A DNA stretch of 64,000 bases from Mesomycoplasma conjunctivae (lineage in GTDB: Bacteria > Bacillota_I > Bacilli_A > Mycoplasmatales > Metamycoplasmataceae). The stretch covers positions 388,304-452,303 of the forward strand of contig NC_012806.1 of the NCBI RefSeq assembly GCF_000026765.1, read 5' to 3'. The stretch's first letter is position 1, and each line of letters starts with the position of its first letter. Under the pieces are notes generated by a model. That model searched no databases and was not told the DNA's origin. It saw only the letters and a program-made list of their open reading frames with translations. A program made the position numbers and the translations under genes. Positions 33,890 through 44,147 of the stretch are shown here, in pieces.

Positions 33890-36800
33890 CTATTTTTTCT
33901 TAGCAGGATATTCTCCATAACCTTGACGAATTAATTCTAAAATTAAATCCCTAATTTTGGCAAGTTTGCCAGAATTGTCGTATTTAGATTGGTTTTTATC
34001 AGCGTTGTAATAGACCATAGTTAGCATATCAGAAGGTAGGAAATCTCGAGGTCCATAGAAATTTATAGTTCATAAAAAACCTCTACCTTTAATCGGATTT
34101 CCAAAAATAGTTTCAATTAGTTTTTCAAATTCACCTTTATTTTGACCAGTTACTGAATCCTTGATTGATTTTTTCAACTTTTCACCAAAAGTTGAACTAG
34201 GTGAAATTCCACCATAGAGCGCATTTGGGCGAATCAAAGAACCTGAGTCTTTAATTTTGTTTTCATATCCGTAAAACAGAACTGTAAGAATAAGACGATA
34301 AATTACTCTTCCTTGAGCGCTATCTTTGTAGTTTTTACTTGTAATTGAAGAATTAGTTTTATAAATTTTAGCTATTAGCTTTCCAATAGTAGATAATTGC
34401 TTATCAACCTGACCAGTTCCACTGCCAATAATTTCACCGAAAGTTAAAGGTTGACTAGGTACATGGTTAAGCGCTTTTAAAATTGGTGATGAATTAGTAT
34501 CACCATCATTAGTAGTTCACTCATTTGCATATTTTAAAATAGTATCAAAAAAGTTTGCAAAAGTTTCAGCCGAAACTTGTTGTTTTTTGTTCATTTTTGC
34601 TTCTCGAGCACTTTTTAGTAAAATATCTGTTTTACTTTGTTCTTCTTCAGAAATCATTGAATCTAAAAGTGCGATAAAATCACTATTTGCAAAAAAATCA
34701 ACTCCAGAAGCCGCTTGAATAATTTGTGTTAGCGAAGCTGGGCTAAAGTCATTTATTTTTTGAATTGCTTCTAAAACTTTGTCAATAACTTGAGAAACAA
34801 TTCCTGGCTCTTCAATTCCTAAATTGACAACTTCTTGGAAAAATTTGGCAATTTTTTGATACTCAGTGTCTTTAATTTTATCAATATTGATATTCAGATT
34901 TTTAGCAACAACTAAGCTGACAACTTTTACCATATGCTCATCATTGACTGCAAACTGAAGAATTTCTCAAATATATTGCTTTAATTCTTTTTTAGCTTGC
35001 ACACTTTGATTTTGAATTCAAGTTTTGATTAATCCAATAAAAGTAGTTTGATTCTTAAACTTATCAATATTTTGCGACATAAATGTTAATAGTTTAAAAA
35101 TAAATCTAGAGTGTCCAGATTGCTTGATAAAATTAGCAATGAATTTTTTAACATTAGCTTCGGCATCTTCGATTTTTAAACTGCTAGTTAAACTGGTTAA
35201 ATCTAATTTATTTATGAAGGTTTCAATAATTTGTGAACCCAAAATTTTAGTTGCTAAATTAGTAATATTGTCTTGATCATTTTGTGAAATATTTGTGTCA
35301 AAAGTAATTGCTAATTGCTTAATTAAATCTACTATAAAAGCTTCATTTAGTAACTCATTTTGTAATAATTTTAGATCAAATTCTTTTTGGTTAACTGAAG
35401 ATTCTAAAAATTTGGATAAAATGGAAAGTATTTTGGAAATTAAACTATTTTCTATTTTGTAGTTGTCATTTTGTGTTGATTTATCTACATTTTTTAACAA
35501 AATTTGCTTAATTCATTTAACAAGTGAAGCAACCTCATTAGAGCTAATTTTTGGATCTTCGATTTTTAATATTGTATTAAAAATATTTGCTAATGAATTA
35601 GCAACCTTATCATCAGTTGTGATGTTGGCAACAAAGTTGGCAACTAGTTTTTTAAATTCTTCTTTTTTTACAATTGAGTTAATAATTTTGAGTGCTGATA
35701 AATCAGCATCTTTTTCTTGAGCCGCAATTAATTTAAAGACACCATTAATAAATTCTTTTGAATTTGGGCTCTCAAATAAACTAGTTAGTAAAGAAATAAT
35801 ATCTTGACTAATATTTTCAAGACCTGCTCTTGTAAGTGCTAAATCAATATTTTTCTTAACAAAATCATTATTGATAACATCAATAATTAGATCAGGAATT
35901 TTATTTTCTTGCTGATTATTTTTGTAATATAACTCGGCAATATCATAAATTATATTTCCAACTAAAATATCAATTGATTGATTAATTTTTAAAGTTTTTA
36001 AATTTAGTTTATTTGATAAAAAATCTGATAGAATATCGAGTAACTTAGTAATAATAAGTGGTCTTTGTTTATCAAAAGTTGAATTATTTTGTTGACTAGC
36101 ACCAGAAATTATGTTTCTAATTTCTGGTTTGGTAGTGTGATTATCATTTGTTTTTGTAAACAAATTAGTATATTGTTTTTTTGCAATATTAGCATTTGAG
36201 TTAACAATTTTTTTAGCAATTTCAACTAGGGTTTCAATACTTTGCGATTGCAATTTAATCCCAAATTCTTCAAGCAGACCATTAGTTAGATCCCTAAAAT
36301 TAGACTCAATTTCTAATTGATCTAAAAATACTGAAAGTGAGTCTTCAACGAGTTTGTGCTTATCTTTTAAAAAGTTAGCAAATAGGTCTAAAAGTGTAGC
36401 AGATTTTTCTTGATTAGTTTTATTAAAGATATAAAGGAGAAATCCTTGTAATAAAATTTGTGTTTCATCTGAGCTAACAAATTTTTTGTAAATCTCAACA
36501 ATTGTTTGTCGAATTTTAGAATTTTTTATTAGCTTATCTAAATTAAAAGTTTTGACAATTTCATTTCCAATTTCAGGTGATTGGATAATTTCTTGAACTA
36601 AACTACTCAACTCTGAAATGCTTAAATTGGCAGAATTGTTAGGCTCTTGTTGATCTTTGCTGTTAATATTTGTAAAAATACTACTAAAATCTTTGATCAA
36701 TTGGTAGGCATTATCAAAAGTTAGAAAGTCGCTAGCATATGATTTGTAAAATTGTTGTACTGTAAGACCACGTTTGATTTCTAATCATTGTTGCTGAGCT

Positions 36801-39715
36801 TTAGCAATTTTTTCATTATTGCCTTCTAACCTAACTTGCTCATATAATTCTAATTTTGTTTTTAATTCTTGGGCATTATTTTGGACAAAATTTTTTAAAC
36901 TTTTTGCTGTTTTTTCAACAAAAGTTGCCAAAATATTACCTTTTAAATGCGCTTCTATTTGCTCTAGTTTAACATCATCACCATTGTGAGATTGTCATTT
37001 TTGTGCAAAATCTTTTAATATTTCTTTGATAAGTTTAACTGATGTTTCAAGCGCTTGTTGACTTAAATTGTATTTTTTGACAAATTTTGCGATAAGTTGT
37101 GCAATTGCATTTAAAACTTTTTCATTATTACCATTTTGACCTATAAAACGATATAAAAGGATTTTAAATGTATCAGTATTGTATCCAGTTAATTGTAGAG
37201 CAAAAGCATCTAAATCAAGAGAAGATTGATACTCATTTCTATGAGTTATAAAAAAATCAGTTAAAAGGTTTTTTACCAAAAAGTCTATATTTTTATAGTC
37301 TTCTTTGGTTAAAAAATCCTTAGCTGCTTCAAAAATTGGTCGGTAATTTTCAAAATCTTTACTATCAGAAACAATGGATTGAAAATCAACAGTTTTTAAT
37401 AAAGGATAACCTTTTTGAATAAGATTTTTAATAATATTTACCTGGTTTGCATCCAAGTTTAAATCTAATAAATCTTGAATTACAAGGAAAATATGATCTT
37501 TTTCACTAAAGAAAGTTTTAAATGCGGCTTCAAATTTGCTAGAAAAAATCTTAGCAAAAGCGTCAACGTTGTGTTTATCAAATTTAATATTTTTGAGTTC
37601 GTTGGCAAGCGCAACACTTACTGATCGGATAAATCGACTAATTGCTTGACTACGCACAAGAGTATCAGAAATACCAAAAAGAAAATCAGCGGCTAATTTT
37701 TTGTCTTCCTCTGACAAGTTCAGTGTTAATCTTTTGTTAATCACATCGACTAAAAATGAGGTAAAAATTGGTTGTCTAAGTGCTTCGGAAGCAAAATTTT
37801 GCGTAAAATTAATGACTCTTCGTTGATTATCATCACGACTTAAAAAGGTAGAAATGACATCACCAAAAGTTTTAGCATCATTGTATTTTTGATAATTGAG
37901 GATAAATTCACTAAAAACTTCGTTGACAAATTTTCGCAAGGAAGGAAAATTGAAAATAACTGCTAGTTTAGATTTGTCTTGGCCTTCTAGATTAAAAAGA
38001 TTATCAATTAAGAGCTCCTGAATTGCGCTTTGTCCAAATAAGCTAGCAAACAAAATTGAGCGCACTTCGGTTTCGTTAGTTTGAATTACATCGCTTTTGA
38101 CAAATTCTTTGTAAGTTTCGACTAGATTTTCTTCGGTAAGTAGATTTTCCTGAATATATGAGAGTAATTTAGCGATGGTAGCTTGACTTCATTCTTGATT
38201 ATCAACAACTTTTTTAATGTAATTGGCAAGATTTGACAAAGCTTTACTAAAAAAGTTGGAATTAACAAATGTTTTTAAGAATTCGACAAAATTGGTATTA
38301 CCTTGGTTTTCTTTTTTAAAGAAATTAACAATTAATTGCTTTAAGACTTCATTAATTTGTTTGTTTTGACCTAAAATGTTGACAAAACGCTGCAATAAAA
38401 AATTACCATTGTCAACAAAAGAGAGAATTGCATCTTTATTAGAAGCTGCAAAAGGTTGCAAGTTTTTCTCATTTTCTTGTTCATATTGTGAGTTTTTTGC
38501 TACAAAATCATGTTTTTGCTGATTAGTTAAAAATGCCAAAAGTTGTTCGTTTGTTGCAACATTTAAATCACGAGAATAGCTGTCTAAATCTTTGTTGATG
38601 TATTTGCTATTTCAAGTAGGTAAAATATCTTCGAAAGTTTTGTTGCCAAAATTATCTTGATCAAGGGCTAATTTGAGCAAAAGATCTTGAGCCATTTTTT
38701 TATAACCCTTGGTTGAAGGGTGAATATCAAATTCATTTTTGGCAAAGCCATTTTTAGCATCAGCTCAGAGCTCATCGTTGAAAACATTGACATAATTTAA
38801 TCCATAATTAAGAGCAGTTTCCTGAATGATTTGATTTAATTTGCTAACTGCTTTGGAACCAAAATTGTCTTCAAGAGCTAACTCGTTAATTAAAAGATGC
38901 TCTAAAAATTTGACACTTGTGCTACCTAAATGATCATAACCAAGCAAACTAATGTGCAAATTAGGATTAATTTCTAGGAGTTTACCAACTAGTTGCGCTA
39001 GGTTATCTTTGACTTTTACAAATGCGGTTTCAACATTTTTAACAAAAAGTTTGCCAAGTTGTAGTTTTTCTTCCGCTGATGCACCAAAAGTTTTTGATAG
39101 CAAACTAAAATCAAGACTTTGAATAAAATCGTTTGCTCCCAAGGTTAAAGTTAGCAAATTAGCATCTTTGATTTTTGTAATAAATTTAGGGTAACTAGTA
39201 GCACTAAAGTCACCAAATGTATCACTAATTTGTTGTCCAAAAGGTGAATTAGTAACCTGATTTAAATTAGTATTAAATTTAAAAAATGATTTATCTAAGC
39301 TTGCATATTTTGGATTACTTGCATCTAAAAGATACAATCAATCTTCAATTGTTGTTCCTGAAAGAGCTAAATTATCAAAGGAAACCAGAGAATCTCGATT
39401 AAGTTGTTGTAAAAAATGTGCAAAAAACGCTGGGTATGAAAGACCACTAACTTTGCCCTTTTCTAGCTTGCCACGAAGATCTAAAAAATAATCAAAGTTA
39501 AACCCAGCAGTCACTGAATCACCAATTGCTAAATATTTAACTTTGGATAAAAGTGTTGTTTTTCTTTTTGATTTATTAGATTTTAAGTTTTTAGTTTTAA
39601 TTTTTTCATTACTTGTGATACTGCAAGCAACAGCTGCTACTGTAGTTATACCAATAAGAGCTGTACCTGCCAATGTTTTAATTGATTTATTAAGAATTGA
39701 GTTTTTAATTTTCAT
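33890..39715 (-). CDS. Giant GDSL/SGNH esterase-like lipoprotein
   Basis: 1941 residues, continuous when TGA is Trp. N-terminal lipoprotein signal with lipobox TTVAAVAC (Cys about 31). SGNH hydrolase blocks follow: LAIGDSVTAGF (nucleophile Ser), NLALSGTTIED, LTLGANDF and DIHPSTKGYKK (Asp-x-x-His), all within the first ~380 residues. The next ~1500 residues are helical, Leu/Lys/Asn/Phe-rich and repetitive in style without exact repeats; I do not recognise them. The family normally is ~200-400 residues. Surface lipase activity is known for GDSL lipoproteins of other mycoplasmas (M. hyopneumoniae P65); here it is inferred. The ribosome site AGGAG lies in an 18-bp hairpin. The gene ends just before the eno promoter. 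Confidence 0.85.
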
Positions 39716-39722
39716 TATATAT

Positions 39723-39770
39723 TACTCCTAAAAAGTATTTGTTTATTTAAAAAAATACTTTTTAGGAGTA
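39723..39770 (-). promoter_or_regulatory. Hairpin sequestering the ribosome binding site of the GDSL gene
   Basis: Perfect 18-bp arms TACTCCTAAAAAGTATTT (39723-39740) and its complement (39753-39770), loop 12 nt. In the minus-strand mRNA the 3' arm contains AGGAG, 9 nt before the ATG at 39715, and the 5' arm contains the stop codon of the short upstream ORF. Ribosome passage over the short ORF would open the hairpin. Confidence 0.75.
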
Positions 39771-40004
39771 GTTAATAATTTTATAAAGGTGTCATTTGAT
39801 ATCAAAAAAAGATAAAGATCTATTGCGATTTTTATTATCTAATTTATTTAAAATTTTTTGATAGTTATTTGTGAATATTAGTTTAATAATTTGTTGTTCG
39901 AAGTTAATAAATATTTTGGTAAGTCATTTTTTAAAAGTGTTTTTAAGAAATTTATCAAACAATTGTATTGTTTCTTTTATCTGTTTTGTTTTTTTAATTC
40001 ACAT
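39762..40004 (-). CDS. Short Lys-rich ORF upstream of the GDSL gene (leader-like)
   Basis: 80 residues with three TGA-encoded Trp, starting MWIKKTKQIKETIQ. A strong ribosome site GGAGG lies 5 bases before the ATG, better than those of most genes here. The product is basic and aromatic, with no membrane helix or known motif. Its last codons (TAC TCC TAA) form the 5' arm of the hairpin that hides the ribosome site of the GDSL lipoprotein. It could be a real small protein or a regulatory leader peptide. A -10-like TAAAAT lies ~25 bases upstream of the ribosome site. Confidence 0.55.
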
Positions 40005-40088
40005 GATAACCTCCAAATATAACTTAAAATTTTACCATTTTTACACAAAAAACAAAAATTATATTTGTTGGAATAATATCTAAATAAC

Positions 40089-40133
40089 TAAAATAAAATC
40101 AAAAACTATATTTATTATTTTGATTTTATTTTA
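40089..40133. terminator. AT-only inverted repeat, probable terminator
   Basis: Perfect 16-bp arms TAAAATAAAATCAAAA and complement around a 13-nt loop, in the gene-free stretch 40005-40228 between the two lipoprotein units. Confidence 0.5.
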
Positions 40134-40179
40134 ATAATTGTTGCCTTAATAGTTAATAATCTTCCTAATTTCTAAATTA

Positions 40180-40210
40180 AAAAAACTAGCAAAAATCTTA
40201 CTAGTTTTTT
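40180..40210 (-). terminator. Terminator after the lipoprotein gene
   Basis: AAAAAACTAG/CTAGTTTTTT with an 11-nt loop, 19 bases downstream of the lipoprotein stop codon. Confidence 0.8.
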
Positions 40211-40228
40211 GATTTTAATAAATGAGTT

Positions 40229-41086
40229 TTAATATCTTAATTTTAGTGAAAAAGGTTTGACTTGAAGACGAAAAATTCTTGGTTTTTGTTCAATTTCTTG
40301 TTGTTTTACTTGAATAGTTGAATAGGTGTAGCTAAATCCTTGAGGTAACTGGTTTGTCTTTGCTGCAAACTTTTTGATATTATTATCATATTTAAGAACA
40401 ACACTTTTTAATTGAGGTGTTTTCTCACTAGATGTACTAGTGCTCTCTTCTGGCAAATTATTATTCAAACTCGTTGATTTGCTCAATGGAGTTTGAATAA
40501 ATTCTACAATTAAATCACGAGTTACATTTTTGATTTTGCTATTCAAAAATGTTTCCAAGTAAGGTTTGTTAAGCTCAACAAAAATTTGTTCATCTTGAAA
40601 ACTCAAATTTGCTTTTGTAGTTATGATTTGAAAATCTCTCAAATCTTGAGGTAAGTCACTATTTTCAATTTGACTTTCAACTAAGACTTTTTGATCTTGT
40701 TGACTAACATGTTTGATGTTGATTGATTCTAGCTTTAAAAAATTAGCTCCTTTAATTTGACTACTATTAAATAAAGCACTATTGTTTTTAACCACCCCTT
40801 TTACATTATAAAATTCTGGTTGGCTTTGAGCATTCAAACCTTTAAAAGTAGCAACTGTGGTAACAATGGTGTCTTTTTTAGCCAAGAATTTATCACTAAT
40901 AATTTTAATTGTTTCATAACCGTTAATATCAAAATCTACTTCTTTTGGTAAATTGACTTCTTGATTAGAAACACTATTTATCAATGGCAAATTATTCCCT
41001 AGTTCATTTTGGGTAGCGCAACTAACTAAAAATGAAACAAAGGGAATGCCTAAAAAAGATACTAGAGTTTTTATTGCTTTTTTCAT
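40229..41086 (-). CDS. Lipoprotein of unknown function
   Basis: 285 residues. Signal peptide MKKAIKTLVSFLGIPFVSF followed by lipobox LVSC (Cys about 25); the mature part is soluble, Ser/Asn/Lys-rich with no recognised domain. No TGA codon is needed, and no Trp is present. ATG 41086 was chosen because AAGGAG lies 10 bases upstream and the lipobox then has the right spacing. Single gene with its own promoter just inside the end of the broken smr gene and a terminator downstream. Confidence 0.8.
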   Translation of the reverse strand: MKKAIKTLVSFLGIPFVSFLVSCATQNELGNNLPLINSVSNQEVNLPKEVDFDINGYETIKIISDKFLAKKDTIVTTVATFKGLNAQSQPEFYNVKGVVKNNSALFNSSQIKGANFLKLESINIKHVSQQDQKVLVESQIENSDLPQDLRDFQIITTKANLSFQDEQIFVELNKPYLETFLNSKIKNVTRDLIVEFIQTPLSKSTSLNNNLPEESTSTSSEKTPQLKSVVLKYDNNIKKFAAKTNQLPQGFSYTYSTIQVKQQEIEQKPRIFRLQVKPFSLKLRY

Positions 41087-41115
41087 TAGCAATACTCCTT
41101 CCTAGGTAAGCACAA

Positions 41116-41121
41116 ATTATA
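41116..41121 (-). promoter_or_regulatory. -10 element of the lipoprotein gene
   Basis: TATAAT on the minus strand (GTGGTATAATTTG), 30 bases before the ATG. It overlaps the end region of the smr remnant, so the lipoprotein promoter predates the IS insertion. Confidence 0.65.
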
Positions 41122-41287
41122 CCACAAAATAGTTCTTAAAAGTTAATTTTTTCTACTAAAAGCGCTCCACCTTGGTTGATTGATTGATATTGTAAACTAC
41201 TACTATGCTTGTCAAGCTCACCAATAACATCGGTAAAAATAATGCTTTGCCCTTTAAACTAGGACAAAAAAAATTAACAGTTTAATA

Positions 41288-42469
41288 TTATTTTAACATC
41301 ATAGCATATTGCTGTGGTGTTTTTCAATTTAAAATCGATTGAATTCTATAGTTGTTGTATCAAAATATATAATCTGCAATTATTTTTTTCAGATCTTCTA
41401 AAGTTATTTTACTGTAGTCTAACTCGTTTAAACATTCACTTTTTATAATTGAAAATCAGTATTCAGCCTCTCTATTATCTAGTGAATTTCCTACACGAGA
41501 CAATGAAACAGTTCCTCCCATTTTATTTATTTTGTCAATATAGATTTTTGAGGTGTATTGAAATCCATGGTCTGAATGAATAACAAAATCTTTATCAATA
41601 GAGCTAAATGTCTTTATATTATCCATAACTAAATCAAGATCATTGTTTAGAGATAATTTAAAATCTCTGATTTTTTTAGTTTTATGCTCAATTATTACAG
41701 ACAAAAATACATGACTATCCTTAACATCTTTGGGAGCTTTTATGTATGAAACATCAGTAGCAAAAATATTTCTATTTAATTTATCATTGTAGTCGCGTTT
41801 AACAATATCGGGCAGTGTGAATTTGGTATTCTTAATTTCGCTCTTTCTTCTTTGTTTTCTAATTTTGCATACTAAATTCAATCTTTTTAAATCTCTTCCA
41901 AGACTTCGAGGGTTAATGTAAATATTATATTTCATAGAAATATAAGCACTCAATCTTAAGCGACCATATCTACCTTTGTTATCAAGAAAGGATTTTTTAA
42001 TTATTGCGTCATTTTTGTGCTCCCTTACTTTTGTAACTCTAGTTTTAGATTTTGCCACTGCTTGTCTGCATACATTAAAAATTTTTGCAGATTTGCTAAA
42101 GGAAATATTTAGTTTTTTGGCTTCACTAAGTTTTCCTGATTTTGATTTATTTTTGTTGATTTCGTAATATCTCTTAGCTATTTCTATTAATTCTTCTTTT
42201 GTAAATTCGTTTCAATCGGGTTCAATTGATTTTTTAGGTTTGCCACTTCCTGGCTTTCTATTTGCACCCTTTTTATCTAATAATTGATCTTGCATACCAT
42301 TATTATAGTATATAATAATTTTTTTGATTCTTCGAACTAGCTGTTCTCTGGTTATAAAATTTGTATCTGGCGAAATTTCATTTACATAATTTATTGTTTG
42401 TTTTAATCCAAATTCATTGTAAATTTTATAAATCATATCAAACTCGTCTTTTATAAAGTGTCTTGACAT
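41288..42469 (-). CDS. IS3-family transposase (single fused ORF)
   Basis: 393 residues read with TGA as Trp; no programmed frameshift is needed, unlike most IS3 members with separate OrfA and OrfB. The N-terminal ~130 residues are a helical DNA-binding part; the C-terminal integrase core has IFATDVSYIK (first Asp), VIHSDHGFQYTSK (second Asp) and GNSLDNREAEYWFSIIKSE (Glu). It ends YNNYRIQSILNWKTPQQYA, a typical IS150-type ending. Start ATG 42469 follows AAAGGAGAATACTA. Probably active, since ORF, ends and target duplication are intact. Confidence 0.9.
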
Positions 42470-42502
42470 TAGTATTCTCCTTTTGTTGCATTTGAAAATT
42501 TA

Positions 42503-42533
42503 AAAAAACTAACACTTTTGGTGTTAGTTTTTT
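42503..42533. terminator. Hairpin inside the IS right end
   Basis: AAAAAACTAACAC/GTGTTAGTTTTTT with a 5-nt loop, upstream of the transposase start; likely blocks read-through from the flanking smr/mutM transcript. Confidence 0.75.
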
Positions 42534-42835
42534 CCTAAACTTAAACAAAAAAGCCAACACCTTAGTGTTAATTTTTTTTGTCCTGGTTTACTTTGCCTGT
42601 AATAAAAATTGCGCTTTGACAATTAGAGCTTAAAAATGAAGACAAACAGGTAGGTAATTTGGCAGCAAGCTCTTGCCGATCAAAACCATGAAAATCAAAC
42701 TCAAGTGGACAACTTGTAAAATAGTTGTTTTTATGAAGTGGTTGACTGGCAAGCTCTTGTTGCGCAAATGCACTATGTGATGAAATGATCTCATCATCAA
42801 ACAAAGATGATCGGTAATGATCTTCGTTTGGTTTT

Positions 42836-43651
42836 TTATTTTTGACATTGGTTGCAAACATAAGTTCCTCGCCCGGCTACTTTTAATTTCACAATTGTTT
42901 GTTGGCAAACAGGGCAGGGTTTGCCAACTTTTGTGTGAACTTGTAAAAAATTTTGAAAAGATCCTTGCTTAGCATTGAGTGAAGTATAAGAATTAATCGA
43001 AGAGCCTCCTAATTTAATTGAGGCTGCCAAAATTCGTTTGGCATTTTCAATTAGTAATTTAACTTCTTGAAAATTGAGTGTCTTGGCAATTGTCAAAGGT
43101 GAAATTTTTGTTGCAAAACAAATCTCATCAGCATAAATATTGCCAATTCCACCAATTAATTTTTGATCCAGTAATACTGCTTTGATAGTTTTATTAATTT
43201 TTTGTAATTTTGCAAAAAATTGTTCAACATCAATGTCAAAAGGTTCGCTAGCAACATTTTTTAATGGTGCTAAACTATACAAGGATTCTAGTCTTCGAAG
43301 ATGAAAAGTTCCAAATTTGCGGCTATCATTATAATTGAGCACACTCTGGTCACTAAAAATAAATTGGAGATAATCATGAGCAAATCATTTGGCTGATTTA
43401 TAAGTAAAATATTTGCCATTCATTCTCAAATGAGAAATAATAACTTTATTATTATCTAAGAAGATTAGAATATGTTTAGCATGATTTTTGATATCAATAA
43501 TTGTTGCATTTTTCACTTCTGCAATAAAATTTTTAGGGCTTATTTCCTTGATGAAATTATCACTACGAATTTTGATTTGAGTAATTTTTTTACCAATAAT
43601 TTTTTGCGAAAGTGCGCGTACTACGGTTACAACTTCTGGTAATTCTGGCAT
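42836..43651 (-). CDS. mutM: Formamidopyrimidine-DNA glycosylase
   Basis: 271 residues, normal length, TGA as Trp. MPELPEV start (Pro2 nucleophile, Glu3), HLRMNGKYF, NDSRKFGTFHL, LLDQKLIGGIGNIYADEICF (helix-two-turn-helix) and a C-terminal zinc finger CPVC...CNQC. It removes 8-oxoguanine and other oxidised purines. The ATG overlaps the rpiB stop (TAATG). The smr gene follows with an overlapping start. Confidence 0.96.
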
Positions 43652-44085
43652 TATTTATCAAGCTCATCTATTCGATCCTGGTGGCGACCACCTTCATATC
43701 TAGTATCTAAAAACTTGTTAACAAAGCTAATAGAATCTTCTTTGCTATTAAAACGGGCAGAGAGTGCAAGCGCATTGGCATCATTGTGTAGTTTTGCTAA
43801 ATAAGCATCATTTTCACTTGTAATTCTTGCAGCTCTGACATTTTTGAAGCGATTGAGTGCATATGACATACCAAGACCAGTGCCACAAATTCCAATTGCT
43901 AGTTCATCTGGATTTTCTAATAAATGGGTAGCTAATTTTTTACCATATGTTGCATATGAGGTAGAAGTTTCATCACTAGGGCCTAAATCAATAATTTCAT
44001 AACCTTGTTTTTGGTAGTAATCAATTAATTCTTGTTTTCGTTGAAAACCTGCATGGTCGGAGGCAAAAGCTATTCTTTTGTACAT
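43651..44085 (-). CDS. rpiB: RpiB/LacA/LacB-family sugar-phosphate isomerase
   Basis: 144 residues, normal length. FASDHAGF (phosphate binding), catalytic Cys in GICGTGLGMS (about residue 67), NRFKNVRAA and HNDANALALSARF. It most likely interconverts ribose 5-phosphate and ribulose 5-phosphate; LacAB-type activity cannot be excluded from sequence. First gene of rpiB-mutM-smr, directly after the ptsI terminator. Confidence 0.92.
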   Translation of the reverse strand: MYKRIAFASDHAGFQRKQELIDYYQKQGYEIIDLGPSDETSTSYATYGKKLATHLLENPDELAIGICGTGLGMSYALNRFKNVRAARITSENDAYLAKLHNDANALALSARFNSKEDSISFVNKFLDTRYEGGRHQDRIDELDK

Positions 44086-44100
44086 AATTGTCCTTTCTTT

Positions 44101-44136
44101 ACAACAAAAACAGAATTTTCATTCTGTTTTTGTTGT
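44101..44136 (-). terminator. Terminator of ptsI
   Basis: Perfect 15-bp arms ACAACAAAAACAGAA/TTCTGTTTTTGTTGT with a 6-nt loop, 12 bases after the ptsI stop and just before rpiB. Confidence 0.85.
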
Positions 44137-44147
44137 AACTATTTATT

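Larger units (their letters stand above)
41255..42590 (-). mobile_element. Complete IS3-family insertion sequence
   Basis: 1336 bp with terminal inverted repeats TAAAC(T/C)AGGACAAAAAAAATTAACA-type (about 25 bp, one mismatch) and a 3-bp target duplication CTT at 41252-41254 and 42591-42593. It encodes one transposase ORF. A hairpin just inside the right end should block transcription entering the transposase gene. Confidence 0.88.
41136..42861 (-). pseudogene. Smr-domain gene interrupted by an IS3-family element
   Basis: The 5' part (42861 to 42591) encodes an N-terminal ~60 residues then LEFDFHGFDRQELA, the start of an Smr domain, up to AIFITGK. The 3' part (41254 to 41136) continues with GQSIIFTDVIGELDKH and ends INQGGALLVEKINF. 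Removing the IS (41255-42590) and one copy of the 3-bp duplication restores ITGKGQSIIF in frame, including the conserved GKG. Smr domains are nucleases found alone or at the MutS2 C-terminus. The start overlaps mutM by 26 bases. Remaining product is truncated, so probably inactive. Confidence 0.8.

Noticed and set aside
39871..40083. Hydrophobic 70-codon plus-strand ORF upstream of the GDSL gene
   Set aside because: It is antisense to the 80-codon ORF, which has GGAGG and a sensible position; the hydrophobic look comes from complementing Lys/Asn codons.
42630..42908. Alternative 92-codon frame over the smr 5' part and the mutM end
   Set aside because: The other frame gives a recognisable Smr domain that joins correctly across the IS; this one has no homology or start signal.
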